From: Bacteroidota bacterium
Lineage (GTDB): Bacteria; Bacteroidota; Bacteroidia; JABEUT01
NCBI GenBank assembly: GCA_013288345.1
Contig: JABDCA010000025.1
Location: 1-43,732 of the forward strand
Length of the DNA: 43,732 bases
Direction: 5' to 3'
Below, one piece after another: positions 22,639-30,052 of the stretch. The position numbers were made by a program, and so were the translations under genes. The notes below the pieces were generated by a model. The model saw only the letters and a program-made list of their open reading frames with translations, did not search any database and was not told where the DNA came from. How positions within the stretch are numbered: position 1 is the first letter of the stretch; each line of letters starts with the position of its first letter.

Positions 22639-24093
22639 ATGGATAAAGCAATCTTAGATAAATACGAGCCTATAATAGGCCTCGAAGTACACATACAGCT
22701 ACTTACCAAAAGCAAGGCCTATTGTGCCGATTCTACCGAGTATGGTGCATTGCCCAATACACAGGTTAGCCCTATAAGTCTGGGCCACCCCGGCACCTTG
22801 CCCATGGTGAACAAGAGTGTTATAGAGTTTGCCATAAAGCTGGGTATAGCCTGCAAGTGCAACATAACCCGCGAGAACCAATACGCCCGTAAGAACTACT
22901 TCTACGCCGATTTGCCCAAGGGCTACCAGATAACACAGCATTTAACGCCTATCTGCACAGGCGGATACATCACTATCAATACCCCTGCTGGCAAAAAGCG
23001 TGTAGAGCTTACCCGTATACACATGGAGGAAGATACCGGCAAGAGCATACACGACCAGGATGCCTACGACACCCTTATTGACCTTAACCGTGCCGGAGTA
23101 CCGTTGTTGGAAATTGTTACCGAGCCCGTAATAGCCAATGCTGACGAGGCCTACCAATACCTTACCGAACTGCGCCGCCTGGTGCGCTACCTCGAAATTT
23201 GCGATGGCAATATGGAAGAGGGCAGTCTTAGGTGCGATGCTAACGTATCTGTCCGATTGAAAGGGGCTGATAAGTTTGGCACCAAAATAGAGGTGAAGAA
23301 CATGAACTCGATACGCAATGTGCACTCAGCCATTGAACATGAAATAGAGCGCCAGATAGAAGAAGTAGAGAAGGGCGTGGTTCTGACACAGCAAACCCGC
23401 AGCTTCGATGCTACCAAGGGCACTACCTTTTTAATGCGGACCAAAGAATCGGCCGACGATTACCGCTATTTCCCTGAGCCCGACCTGCCACCGGTAATAG
23501 TAACCAAAGAAGATGTGGATGCTGTAAGGCATACTCTCCCTCCTTTGCCTGAAGAGCTTTTGGAGAAGTACACAGGTAAGTTCAGCCTGAGCAATTACGA
23601 TGCTTCAGTGATAATAGATAACAAAGAGTTTGCCCTATACTTTGAACAACTTACCCAACAGACCACTAATTACAAGGCTGCTGCCAACTGGATGATGGGT
23701 GATATTAAATCGTACCTGAACCAGAATGCGGTAACCATAAACGATTTCCCATTGCCTGCCGTTAAAATAGCCGAGATAATAGTCCTGATAGAGAATGGCA
23801 AGGTGAGCTATACTGTGGCATCGCAGAACATATTCCCCGAAATGGTGAAGAACCCGGGCAAGACAGCACAACAGATAGCGGAAGAACATAACCTGATACA
23901 GGAGAGCGATAGCAGCGTGTTAGAAGAGTTTGTAAAGACCGTTATTGCCAAATACCCCGATAAGGTTACCGAATACAAGAATGGCAAAACGGGCTTGTTG
24001 GGCTTATTTATGGGCGAGGTAATGAAGTTATCGAAGGGTAAGGCTGATCCTAAAATAGCTAACCAATTGGTAAAGGATGCGCTTGAGAAATAA
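22639..24093 (+). CDS. gatB: Asp-tRNA(Asn)/Glu-tRNA(Gln) amidotransferase subunit B
   Basis: 484 aa from ATG at 22639 (MDKAILDKYEPIIGLEVHIQ), the normal GatB start; further upstream the frame is repeat-encoded. GatB activates Glu-tRNA(Gln) or Asp-tRNA(Asn), and with GatA and GatC converts them to the amide forms in the cytoplasm. Diagnostic stretches are IGLEVHIQLLTKSKAYC, YPLPKGYQ-type YADLPKGYQITQ, RIHMEEDTGKS, LIDLNRAGVPLLEIVTEP and the SLRCDANVSVR segment. The C-terminal helical (YqeY-like) part ends in KGKADPKIANQLVKDALEK. Length is normal. gatA and gatC are not in the window, so the subunits are unlinked here. Confidence 0.96.
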   Translation: MDKAILDKYEPIIGLEVHIQLLTKSKAYCADSTEYGALPNTQVSPISLGHPGTLPMVNKSVIEFAIKLGIACKCNITRENQYARKNYFYADLPKGYQITQHLTPICTGGYITINTPAGKKRVELTRIHMEEDTGKSIHDQDAYDTLIDLNRAGVPLLEIVTEPVIANADEAYQYLTELRRLVRYLEICDGNMEEGSLRCDANVSVRLKGADKFGTKIEVKNMNSIRNVHSAIEHEIERQIEEVEKGVVLTQQTRSFDATKGTTFLMRTKESADDYRYFPEPDLPPVIVTKEDVDAVRHTLPPLPEELLEKYTGKFSLSNYDASVIIDNKEFALYFEQLTQQTTNYKAAANWMMGDIKSYLNQNAVTINDFPLPAVKIAEIIVLIENGKVSYTVASQNIFPEMVKNPGKTAQQIAEEHNLIQESDSSVLEEFVKTVIAKYPDKVTEYKNGKTGLLGLFMGEVMKLSKGKADPKIANQLVKDALEK

Positions 24094-24096
24094 GTT

Positions 24097-24246
24097 GAAA
24101 GTTTATAAAGTTCATAAAGTAGAAAGTGAAAGCAGTTTTCAGACTTTACAAACTTTAAGAACCTGATGAACTTTAAGAACTTGATGAACTATACAAACTA
24201 CATAGACTTTATAAACTTTAAGAACTTTACAAACTTTAAAAACTAG
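24097..24246 (+). repeat. AACTTTAAGAACTTGATGAACT-type repeat tract, foldback
   Basis: The whole gap between gatB and the TlpA-like gene is made of degenerate units of TTTATAAAGTTCATAAAG and, inverted, ACTTTATAAACTTTAAGAAC. The first arm (24101-24123) is the reverse complement of the later arm (about 24190-24240), so the transcript could fold back on itself. In the second half, near-direct copies such as AACTTTAAGAACCTGATG and AACTTTAAGAACTTGATG occur next to each other. Confidence 0.65.
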
Positions 24247-24250
24247 TTAC

Positions 24251-25387
24251 ATGAAACTAAAACACCTGGCCTTGTTGTCTTCTATTACAGTATTGGCAGC
24301 CTGCAAAATGGGCTCTAAATCGGGCGCATTTGAACTATCGGGTACACTTACCGGTGGCGGTGAGGGTATAAGTATTTACCTTGATAAGCTTACCACACAA
24401 GGTACCGTGCATTTAGATTCGACCAAGATAGAGAAGGGTGGTGTATATACCTTCCATACCAAGGGCATTGTTAAAGGCTTTTATAACCTGCGCATAACCG
24501 AATCTGACTATGCAACACTTATCCTCGATTCAGCCGAGCAGGTTAAGGTAGACGGCAACTCGCAATTTTTGGGTAACACATACGTAGTAACCGGTTCCGA
24601 TGACTCGAAGCTGTTTTGCGATGTAAATACCGTAATGAAGCGTAGCGAAATGAAAATGGATTCGCTGAAGAAGCTTTACCAAGCCCTTGTAAATACTATG
24701 GGTGGCGATACTGTTAAAATGGATTCGCTTAGCCGTGCATTCGAAAAGCCTTACGACGACATGCTTGCAACACAAAAGGCCTACGTTACCGACTTTGTAA
24801 AACAGCATACCAATTCGTTTGCCTGCCTTGCTTATATACAAATGCTCCCATTCGACGATTACTCATCTACCTACACGGCGCTTGATGAGTCACTTTCAAA
24901 GGCCTATCCTGCATCTACTTACGTTACTATGTTCCACAACGATGTGGCTAACTTAAAACGTGTAATGGTAGGTTCTCCTGCACCCGATTTTACCTTGCCC
25001 GATCCTGATGGGAAAGATGTATCACTCTCGAGCTTTAAAGGTAAAGTGGTGCTGATTGACTTCTGGGCATCGTGGTGCGCGCCTTGCCGTGCTTCGTTAC
25101 CGGGAGTTGTAAGAGTATATGATAAGTTCAAGGATAAGAATTTCACCGTCCTCAGCGTATCGCTCGATAAGGATAAAGACCATTGGGTAGATGCTATTAA
25201 GAAGTTCAACCTTACCTGGACCCATTGCAGCGATTTGAAATACTGGGATTCGAAGGTGGTGAAGCTTTATGGCTTCGATGGTATTCCGTTTAGTGTATTG
25301 ATTGACGAAAAAGGAAATATTATTGCTAAGAACCTGGATGAAGAAGCCTTGACCAAGAAATTGGAAGGGATGCTGAATAAGGCATAA
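24251..25387 (+). CDS. TlpA/ResA-like thioredoxin lipoprotein with DUF4369
   Basis: 378 aa. A lipoprotein signal peptide ends in LAAC (Cys18). Residues of about 28-120 form a DUF4369-type domain (FELSGTLTGGGEGISIYLDK, KGFYNLRITESDYATLILDS). A helical linker follows at about 120-240. The AhpC/TSA-thioredoxin domain from about 245 begins VGSPAPDFTLPDPDGKDVSL and carries the redox motif WCAPC (Trp275-Cys279) in VLIDFWASWCAPCRASLPG. The cis-Pro loop is GFDGIPFSVLIDEKGNI. Members reduce or exchange disulfides outside the cytoplasm, often in cytochrome maturation or on surface proteins. It is probably a single-gene unit flanked by repeat tracts. Confidence 0.93.
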   Translation: MKLKHLALLSSITVLAACKMGSKSGAFELSGTLTGGGEGISIYLDKLTTQGTVHLDSTKIEKGGVYTFHTKGIVKGFYNLRITESDYATLILDSAEQVKVDGNSQFLGNTYVVTGSDDSKLFCDVNTVMKRSEMKMDSLKKLYQALVNTMGGDTVKMDSLSRAFEKPYDDMLATQKAYVTDFVKQHTNSFACLAYIQMLPFDDYSSTYTALDESLSKAYPASTYVTMFHNDVANLKRVMVGSPAPDFTLPDPDGKDVSLSSFKGKVVLIDFWASWCAPCRASLPGVVRVYDKFKDKNFTVLSVSLDKDKDHWVDAIKKFNLTWTHCSDLKYWDSKVVKLYGFDGIPFSVLIDEKGNIIAKNLDEEALTKKLEGMLNKA

Positions 25388-25545
25388 AAGAATATCGAAT
25401 ATCCAACAAGGAATTCCGAATTCTGAAATAAAACCGTTGTCTTAGGCCTTTCATTTCGATATTGGTTATTCAACATTCATTATTCGATATTCTGTATTGT
25501 TTCTCTGTGAAGCTCTGTCGTCTCTGTGCTCTCTGTGTTAAATAA
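25388..25545 (+). repeat. GAATATCGAATATC palindromic repeat and CTCTGTG tract
   Basis: 25388-25497 is a large imperfect palindrome: left arm AGAATATCGAATATCCAACA, right arm ending ATTCATTATTCGATATTCTG. It is of the same family as the element at 25893-25993. It is followed by TTCTCTGTGAAGCTCTGTCG and TCTCTGTGCTCTCTGTGTTA (25500-25542), a piece of the CTTTGTGT/CTCTGTG family. No gene is seen between 25388 and 25579. Confidence 0.7.
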
Positions 25546-25579
25546 AATCTTTTTAATTAACTTTGAATAAAATAACAAC

Positions 25580-25888
25580 ATGAAAACATTAGCAATTGCA
25601 ATATCATTCAGTTTACTAAGCATTGGCGCTTTTGCGCAAGCAAAAACCACCAAGGCTATTCCTGCAAAGGCAGCAAAGCCTGCTACCGCAACAGCAGTAA
25701 GTTACAAATGCCCTGTATGTGGTGCAGTATCTGATAAAACAGGCGAGTGCTCAAAAGATAAGGTTGCCTATGTAAAGGTTGGCGACTACTATTGCCCCGA
25801 TTGTTACATGAGCCAGGCTAAGCCCGGTAAATGCAGCATGTGTGGTGTCGATATGAAGAAAATGGAGACTACTACAGCGAAAAAGTAG
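25580..25888 (+). CDS. Secreted cysteine-rich metal-binding protein (HMBD-like)
   Basis: 102 aa with signal peptide (MKTLAIAISFSLLSIGAFAQ) and a short Ala/Lys-rich linker. Two zinc-ribbon-like units follow: YKCPVCGAVSDKTGEC and YYCPDCYMSQAKPGKCSMCG, then VDMKKM. The second unit matches the heavy-metal-binding domain pattern (C-P-x-C, then PGKCxxCGMxL/M) found in metal efflux and copper proteins. The Met-rich MCGVDMKKMET end suits soft metals. It is probably periplasmic and binds a metal such as copper or zinc; the metal cannot be told. No efflux partner stands beside it. It is followed by a palindromic repeat. Confidence 0.82.
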   Translation: MKTLAIAISFSLLSIGAFAQAKTTKAIPAKAAKPATATAVSYKCPVCGAVSDKTGECSKDKVAYVKVGDYYCPDCYMSQAKPGKCSMCGVDMKKMETTTAKK

Positions 25889-25892
25889 CTGT

Positions 25893-25993
25893 GGAATATC
25901 GAATATTGAATAACGAATATCCAATACTGAAGTAAAACTAAGTCAACGGACTTAATTCGGACTTCGATATTCAGTGTTCGATATTGGATATTT
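25893..25993 (+). repeat. GAATATCGAATATTG palindromic repeat between convergent genes
   Basis: The 101-bp element exactly fills the gap between two convergent genes. Left arm GAATATCGAATATTGAATAA (from 25894); right arm ends ATTCAGTGTTCGATATTGGA TATT. The centre contains AAGTCAACGGACTTAATTCG, itself partly palindromic (AAGTC...GACTT). The last bases form part of the mtgA stop codon. It is the most complete copy in the window. Confidence 0.75.
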
Positions 25994-26702
25994 ATTTCCC
26001 CGGTGGATTATTAAAATCAAGTTTTCCACCATAATCAGCCATTTGGCCAAGTATCCAGTCCTTGCGGCTTACCACAAAAGGCCCCGGATGCACAGCAGAC
26101 CATTTTAACGGATCGGGTAATATAGCAGCGAGTAGTCCTGCTTCATCTTTAGTTAAGTCCTTTGCATGTTTATGGAAATAGGCTTCCGATGCGGCTTCGG
26201 CACCGTAAATGCCTTTGCCGAACTCAATTACATTCAGATAAACCTCCATAATTCTTTTCTTGCTCCAGAACAGCTCTATAAGCACCGTAAAGTAGGCTTC
26301 GAAGCCTTTGCGTATCCAACTGCGGTTTATTGATAAGAACACATTCTTGGCTGTCTGCTGACTTATAGTACTGGCACCTACAATGCGTTTGCTGTGTTCA
26401 TCATGCTTCAGGGCATCTTGTATAGCTTTAAAGTTAAAGCCATGATGTTTGAAAAAGTCCTGGTCCTCGGAACAGAAAACAGCAAAGGGCAGGTTAGGAG
26501 ATATGTTTTCGAACGATACCCATTTCTTGTCGAGCTTCATAGGTTCGCCTGCAAACTTTTGCTGTACACAACGTATGAGCATGAGCGGCGTTACCGGTAC
26601 AGGCACCCACTTGAATATGATAACCGACAATATACTCAATGCAAAAAAAGCCAGTACGAGCCTTTTGAACCACTTCCAGACTATTAAAAAAAAGTTCTTC
26701 AT
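25992..26702 (-). CDS. mtgA: Monofunctional biosynthetic peptidoglycan transglycosylase
   Basis: 236 aa. One N-terminal TM segment (LVLAFFALSILSVIIFKWVP) anchors a GT51 glycosyltransferase domain that polymerises lipid II into glycan strands on the outer side of the inner membrane. GT51 motifs are visible: FAVFCSEDQDFFKHHGFN with the first catalytic Glu, the RIVGASTISQQTAKNVFLS motif, and KGFEAYFTVLIELFWSKKRI then MEVYLNVIEFGKGIYGAEAA with the second Glu. No transpeptidase domain is present and the length is normal for MtgA. Its ATG overlaps the bioA stop by 4 bp (ATGA), so the two are translated together even though their functions are unrelated. Confidence 0.95.
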   Translation of the reverse strand: MKNFFLIVWKWFKRLVLAFFALSILSVIIFKWVPVPVTPLMLIRCVQQKFAGEPMKLDKKWVSFENISPNLPFAVFCSEDQDFFKHHGFNFKAIQDALKHDEHSKRIVGASTISQQTAKNVFLSINRSWIRKGFEAYFTVLIELFWSKKRIMEVYLNVIEFGKGIYGAEAASEAYFHKHAKDLTKDEAGLLAAILPDPLKWSAVHPGPFVVSRKDWILGQMADYGGKLDFNNPPGK

Positions 26703-27970
26703 AAGCTTTCAAGAAGGTCAGCGGTTGTGCTTTCTAATAACATCAGCTCGATATTGGTGATGCAATAAGGCGGAATAAAGTACAATACATTACCCAGTGG
26801 GCGTACTATGATGTTTCGCTTTAAGTAAAACTCGGTAAGCCTTTCTGTTATGGGGTTGAGGTATGATGTGGCTTCGTCGGTCTTTAGCTCTAAAGCAAGT
26901 ATAGTGCCTATATGGCGGCAGTCAATAACCTTAGCGTGTTTCTCAAAACGGGTTTTCATTTGGGCAAAGTATGCCGATATCATCTGCACATGGTTATGGC
27001 ATTCCTCTTTTTCTAACAAGTCGAGGCTGGCATTGGCAGCAGCACAGGCAAGCGGGTTTGCAGTATATGAATGCCCGTGATAGAAAGTATTGCTCTTATC
27101 GTCCGATATAAAGGCTTCGTAAATATGTTGTGTGCACGATGTAGCGCCCAATGGCATAAAGCCACCCGTAATCCCCTTCGACATGCAGAATATATCGGGC
27201 TTTTGTGTTACGTAGTTGGTAGCAAAGAATTTACCGGTCCGTCCGAAGCCGGTCATTACCTCATCGGCAATGGTTATGCATTTCATTTTTTTGCAAAGGG
27301 CAATCATAATATCGAGCATAGCCGGTTCGTACATTACCATTCCGCCGGCACCCTGCACCAGTGGCTCAAACAAAAAGGCGCAAATATCATCGCGCTCAAG
27401 GGCTATCTCTAACTGTGTAAGAGTTTGATCTTCTCTGCCTTTTGTGGGGGCAGGTATATGTATTACCTCAAACAGTAATGGGTTGAATGCCTCAGTAAAC
27501 ACGTTTCGTGCCGCTACTGACATACCACCAAAGGTATCGCCGTGGTAGCCATTTTCGAGGGCTATTATTTTGGTTTTTTTATCGCCTTTGTTGCGGTGGT
27601 ATTGCAAAGCCATTTTAATAGCTACCTCAACCGATGTTGAACCATTATCAGAAAAAAATACTTTAGCCTGGTTTGGCGGCAGGTGTTTAAGTAAGCGTTC
27701 GGCCAGTGTTACGGCCTGAGTATGGGTAAAGTTCGAAAAGGCAACCTGCTCTAATTGCAATGCTTGTTCGTGTATCTTATCTGCAATGTATTTATTGGCA
27801 TGGCCATGCAGGTTAACCCACCACGATGAGAATGCATCAATATACTTATTGCCTTTATCATCTATTAGGTATACGCCTTCGCCCTTTACAATGTGTATTG
27901 GTTCTTTGGCTTGCTTCAAATGTGTGAAGGGGTGCCAGATTACTTTCTTATCTCTTTCTGCTATGCTCAT
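26699..27970 (-). CDS. bioA: Adenosylmethionine-8-amino-7-oxononanoate transaminase
   Basis: 423 aa from ATG at 27970 (MSIAERDKKVIWHPFTHLKQ). A GTG one codon earlier is in frame but unneeded. BioA is a PLP-dependent class III aminotransferase that makes 7,8-diaminopelargonate from KAPA using SAM, in the biotin pathway. Visible are the typical start VIWHPFTHLKQ, SSWWVNLHGHAN, the phosphate-binding DNGSTSVEVAIKMALQYH, GYHGDTFGGMS, the ADEVMTGFGRTG stretch with the PLP-contacting Asp (about 236) and the Schiff-base Lys (about 265) in FCMSKGITGGFMPLG. Other bio genes are absent from the window. It overlaps mtgA by 4 bp. Confidence 0.96.
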   Translation of the reverse strand: MSIAERDKKVIWHPFTHLKQAKEPIHIVKGEGVYLIDDKGNKYIDAFSSWWVNLHGHANKYIADKIHEQALQLEQVAFSNFTHTQAVTLAERLLKHLPPNQAKVFFSDNGSTSVEVAIKMALQYHRNKGDKKTKIIALENGYHGDTFGGMSVAARNVFTEAFNPLLFEVIHIPAPTKGREDQTLTQLEIALERDDICAFLFEPLVQGAGGMVMYEPAMLDIMIALCKKMKCITIADEVMTGFGRTGKFFATNYVTQKPDIFCMSKGITGGFMPLGATSCTQHIYEAFISDDKSNTFYHGHSYTANPLACAAANASLDLLEKEECHNHVQMISAYFAQMKTRFEKHAKVIDCRHIGTILALELKTDEATSYLNPITERLTEFYLKRNIIVRPLGNVLYFIPPYCITNIELMLLESTTADLLESL

Positions 27971-27973
27971 CAC

Positions 27974-28461
27974 TACAAAACTACGAGCTTATCGTTAATG
28001 GGCAATAAAGAGAAATTTACAAATAATAATTTCTTGGGCGTTCCCCTCGTGCCTCGGGTCGGGCTTTACGCTTTAACTCCTCGCTGCGCTGCGGGGTTGC
28101 CGCTGCAACGGCGAAGCCCACATGAGCTCCATAAGAAACAATGGAGTGCGAATAATCCATAACGCGAAATACCAATATCCAATATCGAACAAGGAATATC
28201 GAAGTCCGAAATGAGGAATACCAACCACGGAGACACAGAGAGCATGGAGAAACACAGAGAAAATAATATTGAATAATTAATACCGGGTTTTAGAGTACAG
28301 AAAAACTCCGTGAACCTTCGTGTTCTCAGTGTCTTCGTGGTTATCATTAATCCCTAACGCGAAATACCAATATCGAATATTGAACAAGGAATATCGAAAA
28401 CTGAAGTTTAAAACAAAAACTGTAACTTTACTGAAGAATAACCACTAAAACTTATTTTAAA
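27974..28461 (+). repeat. Gene-free stretch of nested dispersed repeats
   Basis: About 490 bp without a credible gene. 28035-28130 is GC-rich (CTCGGGTCGGGCTTTACGCT, then CCTCGCTGCGCTGCGGGG and GCCGCTGCAACGGCGAAGCC), unlike its AT-rich surroundings. Near-identical direct copies TAACGCGAAATACCAATAT...GAACAAGGAATATCGAA stand at 28160-28205 and 28355-28407. They are left arms of the GAATATC family. Between them, 28223-28342 is an inverted pair (AACCACGGAGACACAGAGAG ... TGTTCTCAGTGTCTTCGTGG) of the CTCTGTG family. This looks like repeats inserted into repeats. Confidence 0.7.
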
Positions 28462-28902
28462 TTGAATTTAGAAGAAAGACGGGCAAGGGGATATAAGATT
28501 TTTACTGTCATTTGGTTATTGGCAACTGCTGTTGTATTAATAGATGGTTTTTATCGTTTGTACTACGTAACAGAATTTAAGCAACATGGCATTCACACAG
28601 TTGGAAAAATAACAGATACATTTACTACAGAAGGCGATGGGACTACTTCTAATTGGTATACAATTAAGTTAAATGATTCAACTCATGAAACTACTTTCAA
28701 ATACCTTCCACAGATGCCACCTTATATAACCAAGCTCAGTGTTGGTGATATAGTTCCATTATTGTATTTGCAATCAGAAAATGAAGTACGGATTGATTCT
28801 TTTGCAGAATTGGACGGATATTATTTGGAAAACTTTGCACTAATTCCTATCCTTTTACTTGTTTCTTACCTTGTTTATAAGAGGAAATTTAAGCCTGAAT
28901 AA
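28462..28902 (+). CDS. DUF3592-like two-TM membrane protein
   Basis: 146 aa, apparently starting at TTG 28462, since no ATG lies before the first TM segment. TM1 (IFTVIWLLATAVVLIDGFYR) and TM2 near the C-terminus (FALIPILLLVSYLVYK) flank a small beta domain (GIHTVGKITDTFTTEGDGTT, SVGDIVPLLYLQSENEVRID). This is the DUF3592 layout: a TM helix, an OB-like barrel with a V-G-x-V-x-L/Y-x-P motif, then a second TM. The function of the family is not established. It is isolated between repeat elements and convergent with the efflux operon. Confidence 0.72.
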   Translation: MNLEERRARGYKIFTVIWLLATAVVLIDGFYRLYYVTEFKQHGIHTVGKITDTFTTEGDGTTSNWYTIKLNDSTHETTFKYLPQMPPYITKLSVGDIVPLLYLQSENEVRIDSFAELDGYYLENFALIPILLLVSYLVYKRKFKPE

Positions 28903-28904
28903 TA

Positions 28905-28988
28905 GCCTAAATCAACGGATTTATCTCAGAATTCGGAGTTTCCTGTCTCGCCGACAGGCAGGCGTGTTCGATATTCGATATTTGTATT
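28905..28988 (+). repeat. Half copy of the GAATATC palindrome with a nested hairpin
   Basis: Only the right half is present (TAAATCAACGGATTT, then GAATTCGG, ending TTCGATATTCGATATTTG), compared with 25941-25993. CCTGTCTCGCCGACAGGCAGG (about 28951-28971, 6-bp stem CCTGTC/GACAGG) appears inserted into it. It ends at the stop codon of the EmrA-like gene. Confidence 0.65.
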
Positions 28989-30041
28989 TTATTGCTTCAC
29001 TTTCACCGTAACCTCAACGCTAAGGCCGGGGCGGAGTTGTTTGTAAAGCTCGCTCTTAGGGTCTAATGTTATTTTGATAGGCACACGTTGTACAACTTTT
29101 ACAAAGTTACCTGCAGCATTATCGGGTGGGAGCAAAGAGAATATAGTGCCTGTAGCGCCTGCAAACGAACTGATGGTGCCGGTTATGATACGTCCATCGA
29201 GTGCATCTACTTCTACATCTGCAATTTGCCCAACCTTCATGTTGTTCATTTGGGTTTCTTTAAAGTTAGCCTCTATCCACATGCTGTCTTCTACAATAGC
29301 CAGTAAAGGAGAACCAGCTTGTACCAATTGGCCTACTTCAATAGAGCGCTTTGATGCTTTTCCGCTTATAGGGGCAATAACGGTAGCGTATGATAATTGC
29401 AGCTTGGCATAGTCAACCGCACTTTGCTTAATGGCAATATTGGTTTGCGATGAGCTTAAGTTAGCCTGTGCTACTTCGTATTGCTTCTCGGCCGATTCGT
29501 ATTTACGACGTGCAATATCAATTTGCTTGGATGCACCTTGCAAGGCAGACTTCGAATTGTCGAACTGTTCCTGTGTAATAGAACCATCTTTTATAAGGTT
29601 CTTGTAACGGCCAAAGTCAATAGAATCTTTGCTGTAGGTAATTTGTGCAGCATCAATTTCGTCTTTAGCAGTTGCCACCGCCGATTCAATCGATTCAGCG
29701 TTTGCCTTGGCAACAGCCACATTAGCCTGCACGTTAGCCAGGTCAGCTTCTGCCTGTTCTTCTTTCAGCTTCAGATCGGTATTATCGAGGGTAACAAGCA
29801 CCTGGCCTTTGGTTACAGGCTGGTTATCCTGAAAGTTGATAGATGTTACGTAATTGGTTATGCGTGTAACCACAGGGTCAATATTGCTCGATACCTGTGC
29901 ATCGTCAGTGTTCTCAACCTTGCTGTAATACATATACTCTTTTACACCAATGCCAATGGCTACCAATAATACAGCACCTAAAATAAAGGGCGCTTTATTT
30001 CTTTTCTTTGGGGTTACTTCTGGAGTTCCTTCGTTTGTCAT
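28989..30041 (-). CDS. EmrA/HlyD-family membrane fusion protein
   Basis: 350 aa. One N-terminal TM segment (PFILGAVLLVAIGIGVKEYM) is followed by a lipoyl/barrel-sandwich half (NTDDAQVSSNIDPVVTRITN) and a long coiled-coil hairpin (about 85-215). The second lipoyl half (VIAPISGKASKRSIEVGQLV) and beta barrel end in the EmrA-type stretch GATGTIFSLLPPDNAAGNFV. It bridges an inner-membrane MFS pump and a TolC channel to extrude drugs or other small molecules. It is preceded by the TolC gene (11-bp gap) and the tetR gene. The usual EmrB transporter gene, expected downstream, is absent: the gene ends at a repeat element and a convergent unrelated gene. Confidence 0.94.
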   Translation of the reverse strand: MTNEGTPEVTPKKRNKAPFILGAVLLVAIGIGVKEYMYYSKVENTDDAQVSSNIDPVVTRITNYVTSINFQDNQPVTKGQVLVTLDNTDLKLKEEQAEADLANVQANVAVAKANAESIESAVATAKDEIDAAQITYSKDSIDFGRYKNLIKDGSITQEQFDNSKSALQGASKQIDIARRKYESAEKQYEVAQANLSSSQTNIAIKQSAVDYAKLQLSYATVIAPISGKASKRSIEVGQLVQAGSPLLAIVEDSMWIEANFKETQMNNMKVGQIADVEVDALDGRIITGTISSFAGATGTIFSLLPPDNAAGNFVKVVQRVPIKITLDPKSELYKQLRPGLSVEVTVKVKQ

Positions 30042-30052
30042 AATCGTTATTA

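Noticed and set aside
24097-24246. Possible CRISPR array
   Set aside because: Units are degenerate, occur in both orientations and have no unique spacers of constant size; no cas gene is present.
28160-28407. Insertion sequence ends
   Set aside because: The direct copies enclose only other non-coding repeats; no transposase frame lies between them.
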